From the NCBI GenBank assembly GCA_026014565.1, contig JAOZIB010000027.1, forward strand, positions 1 through 64,000: a DNA stretch of 64,000 nucleotides, given 5' to 3'. A program made the position numbers and the translations under genes. Shown in pieces: positions 18,058 to 26,580 of this stretch. Below the pieces are notes generated by a model. It did not search any database and had not been told where the DNA came from. It saw nothing but the letters and a program-made list of their open reading frames with translations. This DNA is from Candidatus Bathyarchaeum sp. Lineage in GTDB: Archaea > Thermoproteota > Bathyarchaeia > Bathyarchaeales > Bathyarchaeaceae. The first letter of the stretch is position 1. Each line of letters begins with the position of its first letter.

Positions 18058-19310
18058 GATTTATCATCTCGTAATGCGTTTGTTACCAATTCCAGAGCTT
18101 TTTCTTTTTCGTTCCAATCGACAAAAAGAAGAATGCTGGAAGTGATTGTCATTAGTCCAAAAATGTTTATGCAGTTTATTCGCAAAGCCTCAGAGATTCG
18201 CCCAGTGAGACCGGGAGTTTTTTCTAAGCCAACCCCCTTGATAGTCAAAAACGCCAACTGTTTGCGCACAGACATAGCTAGGGTTTCTTTGTGATTTAGT
18301 ATTGCTTCATGCATTTTCTCTAGAAGAACTTTACAGTTGTCGTTTTCGGTAACGTATAGTATCAATGAATCCTTGTTTAGAGATAACCCTAACAATTTCG
18401 CGTGTTCTTCTGCGGTTTCAGCTAATTCTTTGATTACTTGAGGGTTCTGGGACACACAATTTCCTACAACAGTAATCGACAAAGCAGGAGAAGGACTTGC
18501 AAGCTCCGCTCCTAAATCACCGGAAAGTGAGCCAGTAATAACTGTGCCGTCTACGTTTAGGTCACCGTGAATATTTCGGATTACTCTCACTCTTACTGAG
18601 GCCTCCTTGTATCGTAATGCTTTTCTGTGAATGAATTTGGTTCCTGAATCTGCTAAACCAACCAAGGTTTTAACATCAATTTCGGGAATCCGCTGAGGAT
18701 TACTGATTACCTTTGGGTCGGCGGTCATTATTCCTTCAGCGTCGGTAACTAGGATAAGCTCATCTGCTTCTAAAGCCTTCGCTAAGATGAAAGCTGTTGT
18801 ATCACTTCCACCGCGACCCAATGTTGTTACGCGACCATTCTGAGTTCTACCAACGAAACCCGCAACAACGGGAATAACACCTGACTCGACGAAAGGTAAC
18901 AAATGCTCCTTTACACGTTTGTAACATAAATCTACCAATGGATTGGCATCTTGGAATGATTCATCAGTCACAATAGGCCACTCGTCATCATGGGGATCAA
19001 CATACCGAGCCTTTATCCCTTGGGCCTTTAATGCTACAGCCATGATTCTGATGCTAGTGCGCTCCCCCATTGCCAAGATTTCGTCTAAATCGCGCTCATT
19101 TAGATTACCATTAGAGCTACCTTTAGCAGCATTGAACAGGACATCAGTGGTTTTTCCCATTGCTGAAACAATAACTGTGATTTGGGTTCCTTTCTTTGCT
19201 TCGTTAGCAACTGCCGTAACGGCTCGTAATATTTTTTCGTGGTCGGCCAGACTAGAGCCTCCGAATTTCACCACGATTCTTTTTTGATTTTTTTCATTAT
19301 TTTTGTTCAT
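18051..19310 (-). CDS. aspartate kinase, aromatic-operon copy
   Basis: Phosphorylates aspartate at the 4-carboxyl. About 419 residues from ATG 19310; an in-frame TTG at 19328 overlaps the GGAG ribosome-binding motif and is less likely. It has VVKFGGSSLADHEK at the N-terminus, VGRTQNGRVTTLGRGGSDTT (about 158-177) and a C-terminal ACT region (about 330-415) with FLTIKGVGLEKTPGLTGR. As first gene of the aro array it probably supplies aspartyl phosphate for ADTH synthesis. A second, longer kinase lies beside homoserine dehydrogenase at 45 kb, suggesting separate control of the two branches. Confidence 0.94.
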   Translation of the reverse strand: MNKNNEKNQKRIVVKFGGSSLADHEKILRAVTAVANEAKKGTQITVIVSAMGKTTDVLFNAAKGSSNGNLNERDLDEILAMGERTSIRIMAVALKAQGIKARYVDPHDDEWPIVTDESFQDANPLVDLCYKRVKEHLLPFVESGVIPVVAGFVGRTQNGRVTTLGRGGSDTTAFILAKALEADELILVTDAEGIMTADPKVISNPQRIPEIDVKTLVGLADSGTKFIHRKALRYKEASVRVRVIRNIHGDLNVDGTVITGSLSGDLGAELASPSPALSITVVGNCVSQNPQVIKELAETAEEHAKLLGLSLNKDSLILYVTENDNCKVLLEKMHEAILNHKETLAMSVRKQLAFLTIKGVGLEKTPGLTGRISEALRINCINIFGLMTITSSILLFVDWNEKEKALELVTNALRDDKSC

Positions 19311-19375
19311 AATAATTAAACACTCCAAAAAGCCCAGAAAACTAAAGAGGTTAAATTTTCAGTTACATGGGCCTA

Positions 19376-19388
19376 GTTATAAAAATAA
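19376..19388 (-). promoter_or_regulatory. TATA box of the aro operon
   Basis: Read on the minus strand the sequence is ATTTTTATAACT, a good archaeal TATA box about 65-75 bases before the aspartate kinase ATG, leaving an untranslated leader of roughly 45 bases. The spacing between all later genes of the array is very small or negative, so this is probably the main promoter. Position is by pattern only. Confidence 0.45.
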
Positions 19389-19562
19389 TAGCTAAAGCTA
19401 TAGAACATCGAAGAATATGTCAGTGTAGTCATCGATTGGCTGTTCATAGACCCAGTTTCCTTGAATGAAACAAAAAAACTCCCTTCTTATATAAAAAAAT
19501 ATCGTATAGAAAAAATGGAACAAAAATGGATTATTCACGTCTTTGCCTGATTCTTTTGAAGA

Positions 19563-20906
19563 CTAAACATGTTTTTGCAAATATTCTTTTGCTTCGGCGA
19601 CACTTTGGAAACAATATTTGATTTCAGTAAAGTCCTGTCGTAACTTGATAGTGTCTTTTCGTACTTCTTCGGGAGTTCGTTTGCCTTTCACAACGTCTAG
19701 TATTAACGAACAGAGCTGTTCTATGTCCTCAGATTTGAAGCCTCTGCGGGTTACCTCTTGGAAACCTATTCGCAGACCAGAAGGATTACCACGATCGTGC
19801 TGGTTATCGTAGGGCAACAAGTTTTTGTTCAAAATGATGTGAGCATCTTCAAGAGCAAAAGCAATTTTTTCTCCTCCACCATACTCACGAACATCAACAA
19901 CAACCTGATGAGAACGAGTGAAACCATTTTTTTGACCCAAGACTTTAATGCCATTTTCAAACAAGCACTTGCCAGCAGTTTGAGCGTTCTTGATGGTTTG
20001 TTTGGCTAAGTCTTTGCCGTATAGTTTCATCTCCAATGCTGCTAAACCTAAAGCAGGCAACCGTCCAAGATGAGTACTAGAGGCGCTCAATGGAAAAACT
20101 GCATACTGGACTTTTTTGATGGCTTTTTTCATGCGGTCATCTTCACAGTTAGCAAGAATTACTCCACCTTGGGGTCCAGGAAAAGTTTTGTGAGTTGAAG
20201 CAGTTATGAAATCCACACCTTCTTTGAAAGGATTTTGGAATTCTCCCCCTGCAATTAATCCTAAAACATGAGCTGCGTCGTATGCAACATATGCGCCATT
20301 ATCTTTGGCAACTTTAGCCAATTCTTTTACAGGATGAGGGAATGGAAAAACACTGCCCCCAAAGGTTACTATTCCGGGTCGTGCAGCTTCAATTATTGTT
20401 GTAGATTTTTCTGCATCAATATTTAGTTCGTCTATGTCATAAGCATGATTAATCGTTTCTAGACCCAAAACGCTTCCAGCAAGACCAGAATAATCATGAG
20501 TAATGTGGGCTCCAGCACTTAGAGGTAAAACAACCATGCGGTCATTTTTTGTTGCCATAGAAAGGCCTTTAAAAGTTGCAAGATTTGCGTGGGTACCTGA
20601 AACAAGTCTTACATCTGCCCAGTTGCAGCCAAATAGGCTTTTCATCAGATCTGTTGTGTAGTCTTCGATTTTTGTCATAAATTTTTGGCCTTGATAGTGT
20701 CGGGCTTTGACATGGCCTTTAAGGTCGTTTTCTCCTTCGGCGTATCTCGAATCTAGATCTTTTGAAAGGTGTAACATTTCGTTAACTGCAGGAGATTTGA
20801 TTCCTTCGCTTGCAATCATGTTAATGCATTCTTTTCCACGGTAACGTTCATGGTTTTCATTAGATTCAACTAAGCCAAGAGTCAACTTTAAGAATTCGTC
20901 TTCCAT
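19563..20906 (-). CDS. glyA: serine/glycine hydroxymethyltransferase
   Basis: PLP enzyme interconverting serine and glycine with a tetrahydropterin-bound methylene group. About 447 residues from ATG 20906. The longer TTG start at 20924 is rejected because GGAGG (20917-20921) would then lie inside the coding region at a perfect distance for ATG 20906. Motifs: MIASEGIKSPAV in place of the bacterial 'ASENf' region, ARHYQGQKFMTKIE, and the PLP-lysine motif STHKTFPGPQGG (about 233-244). With the downstream Fae-Hps gene on the opposite strand it forms a one-carbon neighbourhood. Confidence 0.94.
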   Translation of the reverse strand: MEDEFLKLTLGLVESNENHERYRGKECINMIASEGIKSPAVNEMLHLSKDLDSRYAEGENDLKGHVKARHYQGQKFMTKIEDYTTDLMKSLFGCNWADVRLVSGTHANLATFKGLSMATKNDRMVVLPLSAGAHITHDYSGLAGSVLGLETINHAYDIDELNIDAEKSTTIIEAARPGIVTFGGSVFPFPHPVKELAKVAKDNGAYVAYDAAHVLGLIAGGEFQNPFKEGVDFITASTHKTFPGPQGGVILANCEDDRMKKAIKKVQYAVFPLSASSTHLGRLPALGLAALEMKLYGKDLAKQTIKNAQTAGKCLFENGIKVLGQKNGFTRSHQVVVDVREYGGGEKIAFALEDAHIILNKNLLPYDNQHDRGNPSGLRIGFQEVTRRGFKSEDIEQLCSLILDVVKGKRTPEEVRKDTIKLRQDFTEIKYCFQSVAEAKEYLQKHV

Positions 20907-21100
20907 CTCCCGCTTTCCTCCCAAACATTTCCTAGCGCATTTAGGTGCTTTCTGAGCATTACCTCACTTATTTACATTTCTTCAAACATTAATTTGATAC
21001 CAACAACGATGAATGGCTTTGCTGGTTCCAAGAATAAATCACAACCTAAGTCAATGTTTTATTTTCACAAAACTTTTCTTCATTTTCAATAGCGATTACT

Positions 21101-21232
21101 ATGGTAGAGCCTATGAACAAACGCAAACTTCACCAGGGAGTACGCCTAACTGTCGACCAACTACGATACTTGAAAACTTTAGGTAAACCATCAGAATGGA
21201 TACTAGAAGCAGTAGACGAAAAAAAAACTTGA
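21101..21232 (+). CDS. 43-residue conserved-looking small protein
   Basis: An open frame from ATG 21101 to TGA 21230-21232, with another in-frame ATG at 21113. The product contains KRKLHQGVRLTVDQLRYLK followed by TLGKPSEWILEAVDEK. The pattern 'vRLT.eQl.yLk.lG.pSewI.eAvdek' is what one sees in short ribbon-helix-helix-like or helix-turn-helix-like prokaryotic proteins. A coding role is supported by amphipathic sequence rather than by a clear ribosome-binding site. It lies between glyA and the Fae-Hps gene; function unknown. Confidence 0.45.
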   Translation: MVEPMNKRKLHQGVRLTVDQLRYLKTLGKPSEWILEAVDEKKT

Positions 21233-21526
21233 AGAACTGACCCGTAACAAAAAGTAAGAACAAAAATGAATTTCATTTCCGTTTTTGTCGAGTTACTGAA
21301 TAAACCACACTTGATTTTTACAATTATTTACAGGCATCTGAAAACATATAATCAACTACAACCAAAATCTAAGATAATAGATGGAAAAACAACATTAAAG
21401 CCATGAAAAAATGCTTTCTGAAAAAAAGCAACCGTAAAAAAGTGTCGGATTCATTAAGGACTTGTCACTCATACCCGACATATTTTTATAGTCGATTACT
21501 GAAAGCATCTCATTGAGAGTGGTATT

Positions 21527-22975
21527 GTGTCGGGTTATGACGGTAAAAAACCAGAAACACAAGAAGAATTTATTCAATTACTTGCACAAGCAAAAAAACA
21601 AGAAAGAAAAATTAGAAAAAAACGTGGAAGCAGATCCACAAAACCGACAATCAAAGGTACAGCAGATATTATGGGAATTCATCGTGACACGCTGTATCAA
21701 TGGATGCGAGATTTTGATGTTGATTTTTCAGACGTAGATGAAACAGAAGTCACTTCAGAACAATCAATAAAGAAAAATGAGCCAACATACCTGATTGGTG
21801 AAGCCCTAATGGGCGAAGGAACAGAAATTGCCCACATAGATTTAATGATTGGGGACAAGTCAGGTCCAGTTGGAACTGCATTCGCTAATGGTCTGTCGAA
21901 TTTGTCGGCTGGACACACACCTCTTTTAGCAGTTATTCGCCCTAATCTTCCACCAAAACCCCATACTCTTCTTGTGCCAAAAGTTACAGTTAAAAACATG
22001 GCGGATGCAGGAAAAATCTTTGGTCCCGCACAAGCAGCGGTCGCAAAGGCCGTTGCTGATTCTGTTGAAGAAGGCGTGATTCCTGAAGACAAAGTGGATG
22101 ATTGGGTGATAGTTTGTAGTGTCTTTATTCATCCACAAGCTAAAGATTACCGTAGCATCTATCACTACAATTATAGCTCCACCAAACTGGCCATACAAAG
22201 GGCAATGGACAACTACCCATCATTGGAGAAAGTTATGTATGAGAAAGACAGAGCTAAACATCCAATCATGGGATTCAATGTGCCAAGACTATGGAGACCA
22301 CCTTACCTGCAAATAGCACTGGACGTTGCTAATGTAGAACGAGCAAAACAAATCGTCAATGAATTGCCTGAAAGCGACCGGCTCATCTTAGAAGTTGGAA
22401 CACCTCTGCTTAAGAAAGAGGGAATTGGCGTTGTCCGCAAATTACGAGAAGTAGCAAAAGACATGTTCATAGTAGCAGACCTGAAAACACTAGATGTTGG
22501 ACAGGTTGAAGTTGACATGTCTTTTGAAGAAACTGCAGATGCAGTCGTAGTAGCAGGATTAGCAACAACCGAAACCATTGACAAGTTCATCGCAGAAGCA
22601 AAACGGTTAGGCATCTACGCAGTAATGGATTTGATGAACGTAACAGACCCAATTGAAAAACTCAAATCCCTCAAACGACTGCCAGACGTCGCAATTTTAC
22701 ACCGAGCAATAGATGCAGAAGCGACTGGAAAAACTCGCTGGGATATTATCAAAGAAATGCGTGAAACCTTTAAAGGTAAAAAGTTCTTGGTAGCGGTTGC
22801 CGGCGGAATAACTCCACAAACAGCCCCAGAAGCATTAGCAAATGGCGCAGACATCATCATTGTTGGACGATACATCACCCAATCCAAAGACGTAGAGCGA
22901 GCAACACGAGAATTCTTGAAGAGCACCAAAGAAATGACTCAGGACATAGACCTATTCAGGGTCCACGTCGAGTAA
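21527..22975 (+). CDS. fae-hps: bifunctional formaldehyde-activating enzyme / hexulose-6-phosphate synthase with N-terminal HTH
   Basis: The C-terminal part (about 255-475) is hexulose-6-phosphate synthase, shown by [30 protein letters not shown] and [20 protein letters not shown]. The middle part (about 87-245) is Fae, which condenses formaldehyde with tetrahydromethanopterin; it has [20 protein letters not shown] with the conserved histidine near residue 103, and [20 protein letters not shown]. Fused archaeal Fae-Hps runs the ribulose-monophosphate route backwards to make ribulose-5-phosphate and captures the released formaldehyde. Unusually, about 85 residues precede Fae: a lysine-rich helix and a helix-turn-helix, [20 protein letters not shown] (about 41-60). 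The start is GTG 21527. A hairpin terminator follows. Confidence 0.93.
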   Translation: MSGYDGKKPETQEEFIQLLAQAKKQERKIRKKRGSRSTKPTIKGTADIMGIHRDTLYQWMRDFDVDFSDVDETEVTSEQSIKKNEPTYLIGEALMGEGTEIAHIDLMIGDKSGPVGTAFANGLSNLSAGHTPLLAVIRPNLPPKPHTLLVPKVTVKNMADAGKIFGPAQAAVAKAVADSVEEGVIPEDKVDDWVIVCSVFIHPQAKDYRSIYHYNYSSTKLAIQRAMDNYPSLEKVMYEKDRAKHPIMGFNVPRLWRPPYLQIALDVANVERAKQIVNELPESDRLILEVGTPLLKKEGIGVVRKLREVAKDMFIVADLKTLDVGQVEVDMSFEETADAVVVAGLATTETIDKFIAEAKRLGIYAVMDLMNVTDPIEKLKSLKRLPDVAILHRAIDAEATGKTRWDIIKEMRETFKGKKFLVAVAGGITPQTAPEALANGADIIIVGRYITQSKDVERATREFLKSTKEMTQDIDLFRVHVE

Positions 22976-22985
22976 CAGTTCAGAA

Positions 22986-23006
22986 GGGAATTAAATTCCC
23001 TTTTTC
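22986..23006 (+). terminator. hairpin plus T-tract after fae-hps
   Basis: GGGAATT-A-AATTCCC at 22986-23000 is a perfect seven-base inverted repeat directly followed by TTTTT. It lies 11 bases after the stop of fae-hps, between convergent genes. The T-tract on the plus strand fits termination of the fae-hps transcript. Confidence 0.6.
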
Positions 23007-23018
23007 CTTGTTTTTGTT

Positions 23019-23411
23019 TTAAGATTTTTTAGCTATCGCATCAATTTCTACTAACACATTAGACATAAGACCGGCTTGAACTGTAGTTCGTGCAGGCGGA
23101 TTGTTTTCAAAGTATCTACTGTAGACTGCATTAAAGGACTTAAAATCAGCAAAATCACTAAGAAACACAGAAGTTTTAACAATGTCACTCATAGCAAGGT
23201 GAAGACTTTCAAGAATCGATTTTATATTCTCAAGAACTTGAACAGTTTGTTGTTCTATCCCACCTTCAACAATCTGCGAAGTTTTTGGATCAATCGGAAT
23301 TTGTCCAGAAACAAAAACCAAATGATCAACACAAACAGCTTGTGAATAGGGGCCTACAGGCGTGGGAGCATTTTTTGTGAAAATAGTTTTCCTGTCAGAC
23401 ATTTGTGACAC
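23019..23411 (-). CDS. ridA: RidA/YjgF-family enamine/imine deaminase
   Basis: Hydrolyses reactive 2-aminoacrylate-type enamines and imines released by PLP enzymes. The 130-residue protein has the family markers PTPVGPYSQAV (about 16-26), LVFVSGQIPIDPKT and the conserved arginine in NNPPARTTVQAG (about 102-113). Start may be GTG 23411 or ATG 23402. It converges on fae-hps and lies divergent from tatD. Confidence 0.92.
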   Translation of the reverse strand: MSQMSDRKTIFTKNAPTPVGPYSQAVCVDHLVFVSGQIPIDPKTSQIVEGGIEQQTVQVLENIKSILESLHLAMSDIVKTSVFLSDFADFKSFNAVYSRYFENNPPARTTVQAGLMSNVLVEIDAIAKKS

Positions 23412-23549
23412 ATCATAATGTTAGAAGCAAAGGGATTTAACTTTTGAATAGAACAAAATCCAAGTCCTACGCATTTAATTAGATAAGTAACGCCAGAAAG
23501 GTTTTTAGCTACAGCAATCCTGTCAAGAAATAAAAGTGCTGGGTTTATC

Positions 23550-24392
23550 ATGAAATTTGTTGATGCTCACGTTCATCTTGCAGACAAGGCATACGTGCAA
23601 AATCTTGAAGAAATCATAGATGAAGCAAGAGGTTTGGGCGTTGTTGCTTTGGTTGCTAACTCTACAGATTTGGAAACAAGTAAAAGGAGCATCAAGTTAG
23701 CTCAAGAGCATCCTGACCATGTTTATGCCACAATGGGAATTCATCCTTGGAATACGAAACAGTTGAAACCAAATGAAGTTAAAGAAACGGTTGATTTAAT
23801 TGTAGAAAACAAACAAAAACTTCTTGCAGTTGGCGAAATTGGATTAGACGCTACATACTCCGGAACAGGAGAGCCCACAGAAATTCAGGCGCAAGTTTTT
23901 CAAGAAATGCTGTCTACAGCTGAAAAAGCTTCATTACCAGTTATAATTCATTCCAGAGGGGCTACGGAACAAGTAGTAAACATGCTTCCATCATACCAGA
24001 TTGATAAAGTTATTCTTCATTGGTTCAGTCAACCCCACAGTTTAATATCAACAATTGTGGACCGCGGTTACTACATTACTGAAGGCCCAGCGGCAGTGTT
24101 TTCAGGGAGCATCAAAAAGGTCATCAAAGCAATACCATTAACGAAGCTTATGACTGAAACTGATGGACCAGTCCGTTTCAGAGCAAAACCATTTAACGGC
24201 AAATTAACAACCCCCTCAGACATCCCAAGAATAGTTGAAGCAATTGCTGAGCTCAAAGAATTAGATAAAACCGTAGTTGCGGGGCAGATTTATGAAAATT
24301 TTGTGAAGTTTTTTGGCGTTAAAGGCGTAAGGGATAAAAGGCATGATGTAGGGACAATTTATAACACTGATGAAAGTATGGAAAATACATAA
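23550..24392 (+). CDS. TatD-family metal-dependent hydrolase
   Basis: A 280-residue amidohydrolase-fold protein with all expected metal-site motifs in order: VDAHVHL (about 4-10), MGIHPW (about 64-69), VGEIGLDAT (about 95-103), IIHSRG (about 132-137), LHWFSQP (about 156-162) and TETDGP (about 197-202). TatD proteins are magnesium-dependent 3'-5' exonucleases or related hydrolases. It is 17 bases upstream of the eS17 gene and likely cotranscribed with it. The substrate in this organism is not known. Confidence 0.88.
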   Translation: MKFVDAHVHLADKAYVQNLEEIIDEARGLGVVALVANSTDLETSKRSIKLAQEHPDHVYATMGIHPWNTKQLKPNEVKETVDLIVENKQKLLAVGEIGLDATYSGTGEPTEIQAQVFQEMLSTAEKASLPVIIHSRGATEQVVNMLPSYQIDKVILHWFSQPHSLISTIVDRGYYITEGPAAVFSGSIKKVIKAIPLTKLMTETDGPVRFRAKPFNGKLTTPSDIPRIVEAIAELKELDKTVVAGQIYENFVKFFGVKGVRDKRHDVGTIYNTDESMENT

Positions 24393-24409
24393 TCAAGCGT
24401 GGTGAAAAA

Positions 24410-24634
24410 ATGGGAACAGTTCGAACTGAGCAAATAAAAAGAATAGCACGAGAGTTGTTAGACAAATATCCACACAAGTTTTCGGCAGATTTCGAAAAGA
24501 ATAAAATCCTTGTCAATGAGTATACAAACATTTCTTCAACAAAAGTCAGAAACAAAGTAGCAGGATATACTGCAAGATTAGCAAGCACAGTTTATGGTTA
24601 TGACGACTCTGAAGAAGACACCAATCAAGAATAA
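24410..24634 (+). CDS. rps17e: small-subunit ribosomal protein eS17
   Basis: A 74-residue protein with MGTVRTEQIKRIARELLDKY and KVRNKVAGYTARL, the standard eS17 pattern. It is found only in archaea and eukaryotes, in the 30S subunit. The acidic C-terminal tail (DDSEEDTNQE) is longer than in some archaea. GGTGA lies upstream of ATG at proper spacing. Confidence 0.93.
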   Translation: MGTVRTEQIKRIARELLDKYPHKFSADFEKNKILVNEYTNISSTKVRNKVAGYTARLASTVYGYDDSEEDTNQE

Positions 24635-24735
24635 TAACTTGAAACTTGGTGTTTTATCTTTAGTTTCTATTTTGTGTTTGGATAATTTTATTATCAGCTA
24701 CTTCTTGTTCATAGTTAATACAAAAAATATCTGAA

Positions 24736-25122
24736 ATGGAGCCATCAGACTTGTTAGCAACAGATGGATATCGAAAAGGTTGGGCAACCCGTTACTTAAA
24801 AGAAGCAAAAGCAGAATTAATTGCAGCCAAAAAAACGCCATACATGGCCTCAGGCTTCATAATAGAGGCGTTATCTAAAGCTCAGGCGTCGATTTATTAT
24901 AGTTTAGGAGACCCCACATTTATTGTCCCAATAATCCATGAAACAATAAGCAACAGAGAAGAAGTTAATGACCCAATCCTGAATTTTCTTGTTGAAATTG
25001 AAGTGACAATTCAACAACTTGCACAAAACCCAACAGGCAATGAAAAAATGATGGAACAAGCAAAAGATATAATCGAATTCACATCAGAAATTGTAGAACT
25101 TTTTGGAGCTAACACTTCATAA
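24736..25122 (+). CDS. conserved-looking helical protein of unknown function
   Basis: A 128-residue protein predicted to be nearly all helical. The N-terminus GYRKGWATRYLKEAKAELIA followed by MASGFIIEALSKAQASIYYS resembles HEPN- or DUF357-like helical bundles, but I cannot assign it. It lies 15 bases upstream of the MoaD-like gene, suggesting a shared transcript. No membrane helices, metal motifs or signal sequence are visible. Confidence 0.7.
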   Translation: MEPSDLLATDGYRKGWATRYLKEAKAELIAAKKTPYMASGFIIEALSKAQASIYYSLGDPTFIVPIIHETISNREEVNDPILNFLVEIEVTIQQLAQNPTGNEKMMEQAKDIIEFTSEIVELFGANTS

Positions 25123-25137
25123 ACAGAAGAGATTGCA

Positions 25138-25431
25138 ATGAGTGTTAACGTGCAAGTAAATTTTTTGGGCATTTATCAAAGAATTGCAGGAAAAAAGACT
25201 GTTAATTTAAAACTAAAAAAACACTCAACTATTAGAAATGCAGTAATTGAACTTGCAGAAAAAGTTTCAGAGGAATTCAAACAAGTTTTAATTGATTCTC
25301 AACTTGATGAACCTAGACCAAAAGCACTTATTTTGATTGATGGAAAAGAGATTAGTGTATTACAGGGACTGGAAACAAAAATTAACCAATCTGAACAGAT
25401 TACGCTAATCCCAATGGTACATGGTGGCTAA
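25138..25431 (+). CDS. ubiquitin-like MoaD/ThiS/SAMP-type protein
   Basis: A 97-residue beta-grasp protein ending in MVHGG, the C-terminal di-glycine needed for adenylation by an E1-like enzyme. The sequence VQVNFLGIYQRIAGKKTV followed by ITLIPMVHGG fits the MoaD family. It could serve molybdopterin synthesis, tRNA thiolation or protein tagging; sequence alone does not separate these. A MoaB-like gene lies 3.5 kb away, but no E1-like gene is seen in the window. Confidence 0.85.
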   Translation: MSVNVQVNFLGIYQRIAGKKTVNLKLKKHSTIRNAVIELAEKVSEEFKQVLIDSQLDEPRPKALILIDGKEISVLQGLETKINQSEQITLIPMVHGG

Positions 25432-25517
25432 AAAGCCTGCCAAACTAGTTGCATTTCATTGTAAAATGAAAGCAAAGTTAATTTGAAGAAAAGAAGCACT
25501 AATTTTTAAACATCAAG

Positions 25518-26015
25518 TTATTCGTCTTCAGACGAAAAATCCTTTGCCATGACGAAGGCATCTTCTCCGTCTGCATAATAGTTTTTTATTGTACGTGCAA
25601 TCTTAAATCCGAGTTTTTTGTAAAGAGATATTGCACTCAAATTACTTTCTCTAACTTCTAGATAGCATTCTTTTGCTTTGTAAAAGCTCATTGCCTTTGT
25701 TGCTTCATTGACAAGAGAATAACCAATTCCTTTTCTATGATGTTCGGGCAAAACAGCTATCGAAATTACATGCCCTTTTCTGGTGATTCCAAGAACTTTG
25801 AAACTGGGAATACCTGTCTCAACTCGACACATGATATAACCAACAATAGAATCGTTGACTTCGGCAACAATAAAAGTTGCAGGAAATCGTTTATGTAAAT
25901 TAATGAAAAACAGGTTAGAGTAATTTTCAGGAAGACATTCACGATTTATTCTAACAACGCCATCTAAATCTGAAGGCTGGAACTGTCTGAACTTATACTT
26001 AACTTCCAAAACCAC
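25518..26015 (-). CDS. GNAT N-acetyltransferase, RimI/Ard1-like
   Basis: Acetyl-CoA-dependent N-terminal acetyltransferase of about 165 residues. It shows RINRECLPENYS near the N-terminus (the archaeal RimI/Ard1 substrate-loop region), AVLPEHHRKGIGYSLVNEA with the acetyl-CoA pyrophosphate-binding R-x-x-G-I-G (about 100-118) and YLEVRESNLSAISLYKKLGF (about 131-150). I place the start at GTG 26015 behind AGGTG; a GTG at 26048 adds 11 residues but lacks a ribosome-binding site. Acts on N-termini of cellular proteins. Confidence 0.86.
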   Translation of the reverse strand: MVLEVKYKFRQFQPSDLDGVVRINRECLPENYSNLFFINLHKRFPATFIVAEVNDSIVGYIMCRVETGIPSFKVLGITRKGHVISIAVLPEHHRKGIGYSLVNEATKAMSFYKAKECYLEVRESNLSAISLYKKLGFKIARTIKNYYADGEDAFVMAKDFSSEDE

Positions 26016-26169
26016 ACTAACACACCTTGCTACTTTCTTACTCAACACATATCAGAGCTAAAAAAAGTTGTAAGCTAACAAGAGTAAATATAGTTTTTCA
26101 TAAGATAAAAAACAGCTATAGAAAATGTTTATTAATCTATCAAAGAATCGGACACTGTGAGTTAAAAAA

Positions 26170-26280
26170 ATGAAATGTCTAAAATGTGGAAACACGTGGC
26201 AAAGAAGTAAAGTTACAGAATATATTTCATTTCTTGCCAAATGCCCCAAATGTAACTCAAGACTACTAGCTAGATATTAA
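26170..26280 (+). CDS. 36-residue zinc-ribbon protein
   Basis: An open frame from ATG 26170 to TAA 26278-26280 encodes MKCLKCGNTWQRSK and AKCPKCNSRLLARY. Two CxxC pairs separated by 18 residues make a minimal zinc ribbon. The length and the 'KCLKCGnTW...CPKCns' pattern match tiny archaeal zinc-finger proteins of unknown function. The gene stands alone on the plus strand, divergent from the acetyltransferase. I consider it coding because the four cysteines are perfectly placed. Confidence 0.65.
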   Translation: MKCLKCGNTWQRSKVTEYISFLAKCPKCNSRLLARY

Positions 26281-26580
26281 ATACTAAACACACCTACAGA
26301 TTAAAAACCGTAATTGTGCATTTTTTTAAATATCTGTTTGGTTAAAGTTTCTTGATAATGTGAGACCACAATTTTTTTTTAAAAAAAAAACTTAGGCAAC
26401 TCCAAAATTTTCTGCATCCATCATTCACTTTATCAATATTCAACAGATTTAATTCCAACCTCAGGAAAATTACTTTCACCGACCTCTCCCTTCTTTGCTA
26501 GTGTAAGTTACTGCGCGTGCTTTAAAACAGTTCAAAGACAACCGCTCTAGCAAGAAGTAACAAGAAAAAAGGTGAATGAA
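26281..26580. other. AT-rich leader upstream of radA
   Basis: A 300-base gap with long A and T runs near 26370-26390 and no open frame that looks coding. It must contain the radA promoter. I see no repeat or RNA gene. Confidence 0.4.

Noticed and set aside
20907-20924. Longer TTG start for glyA
   Set aside because: The extra codons cover the GGAGG ribosome-binding site of the ATG at 20906.
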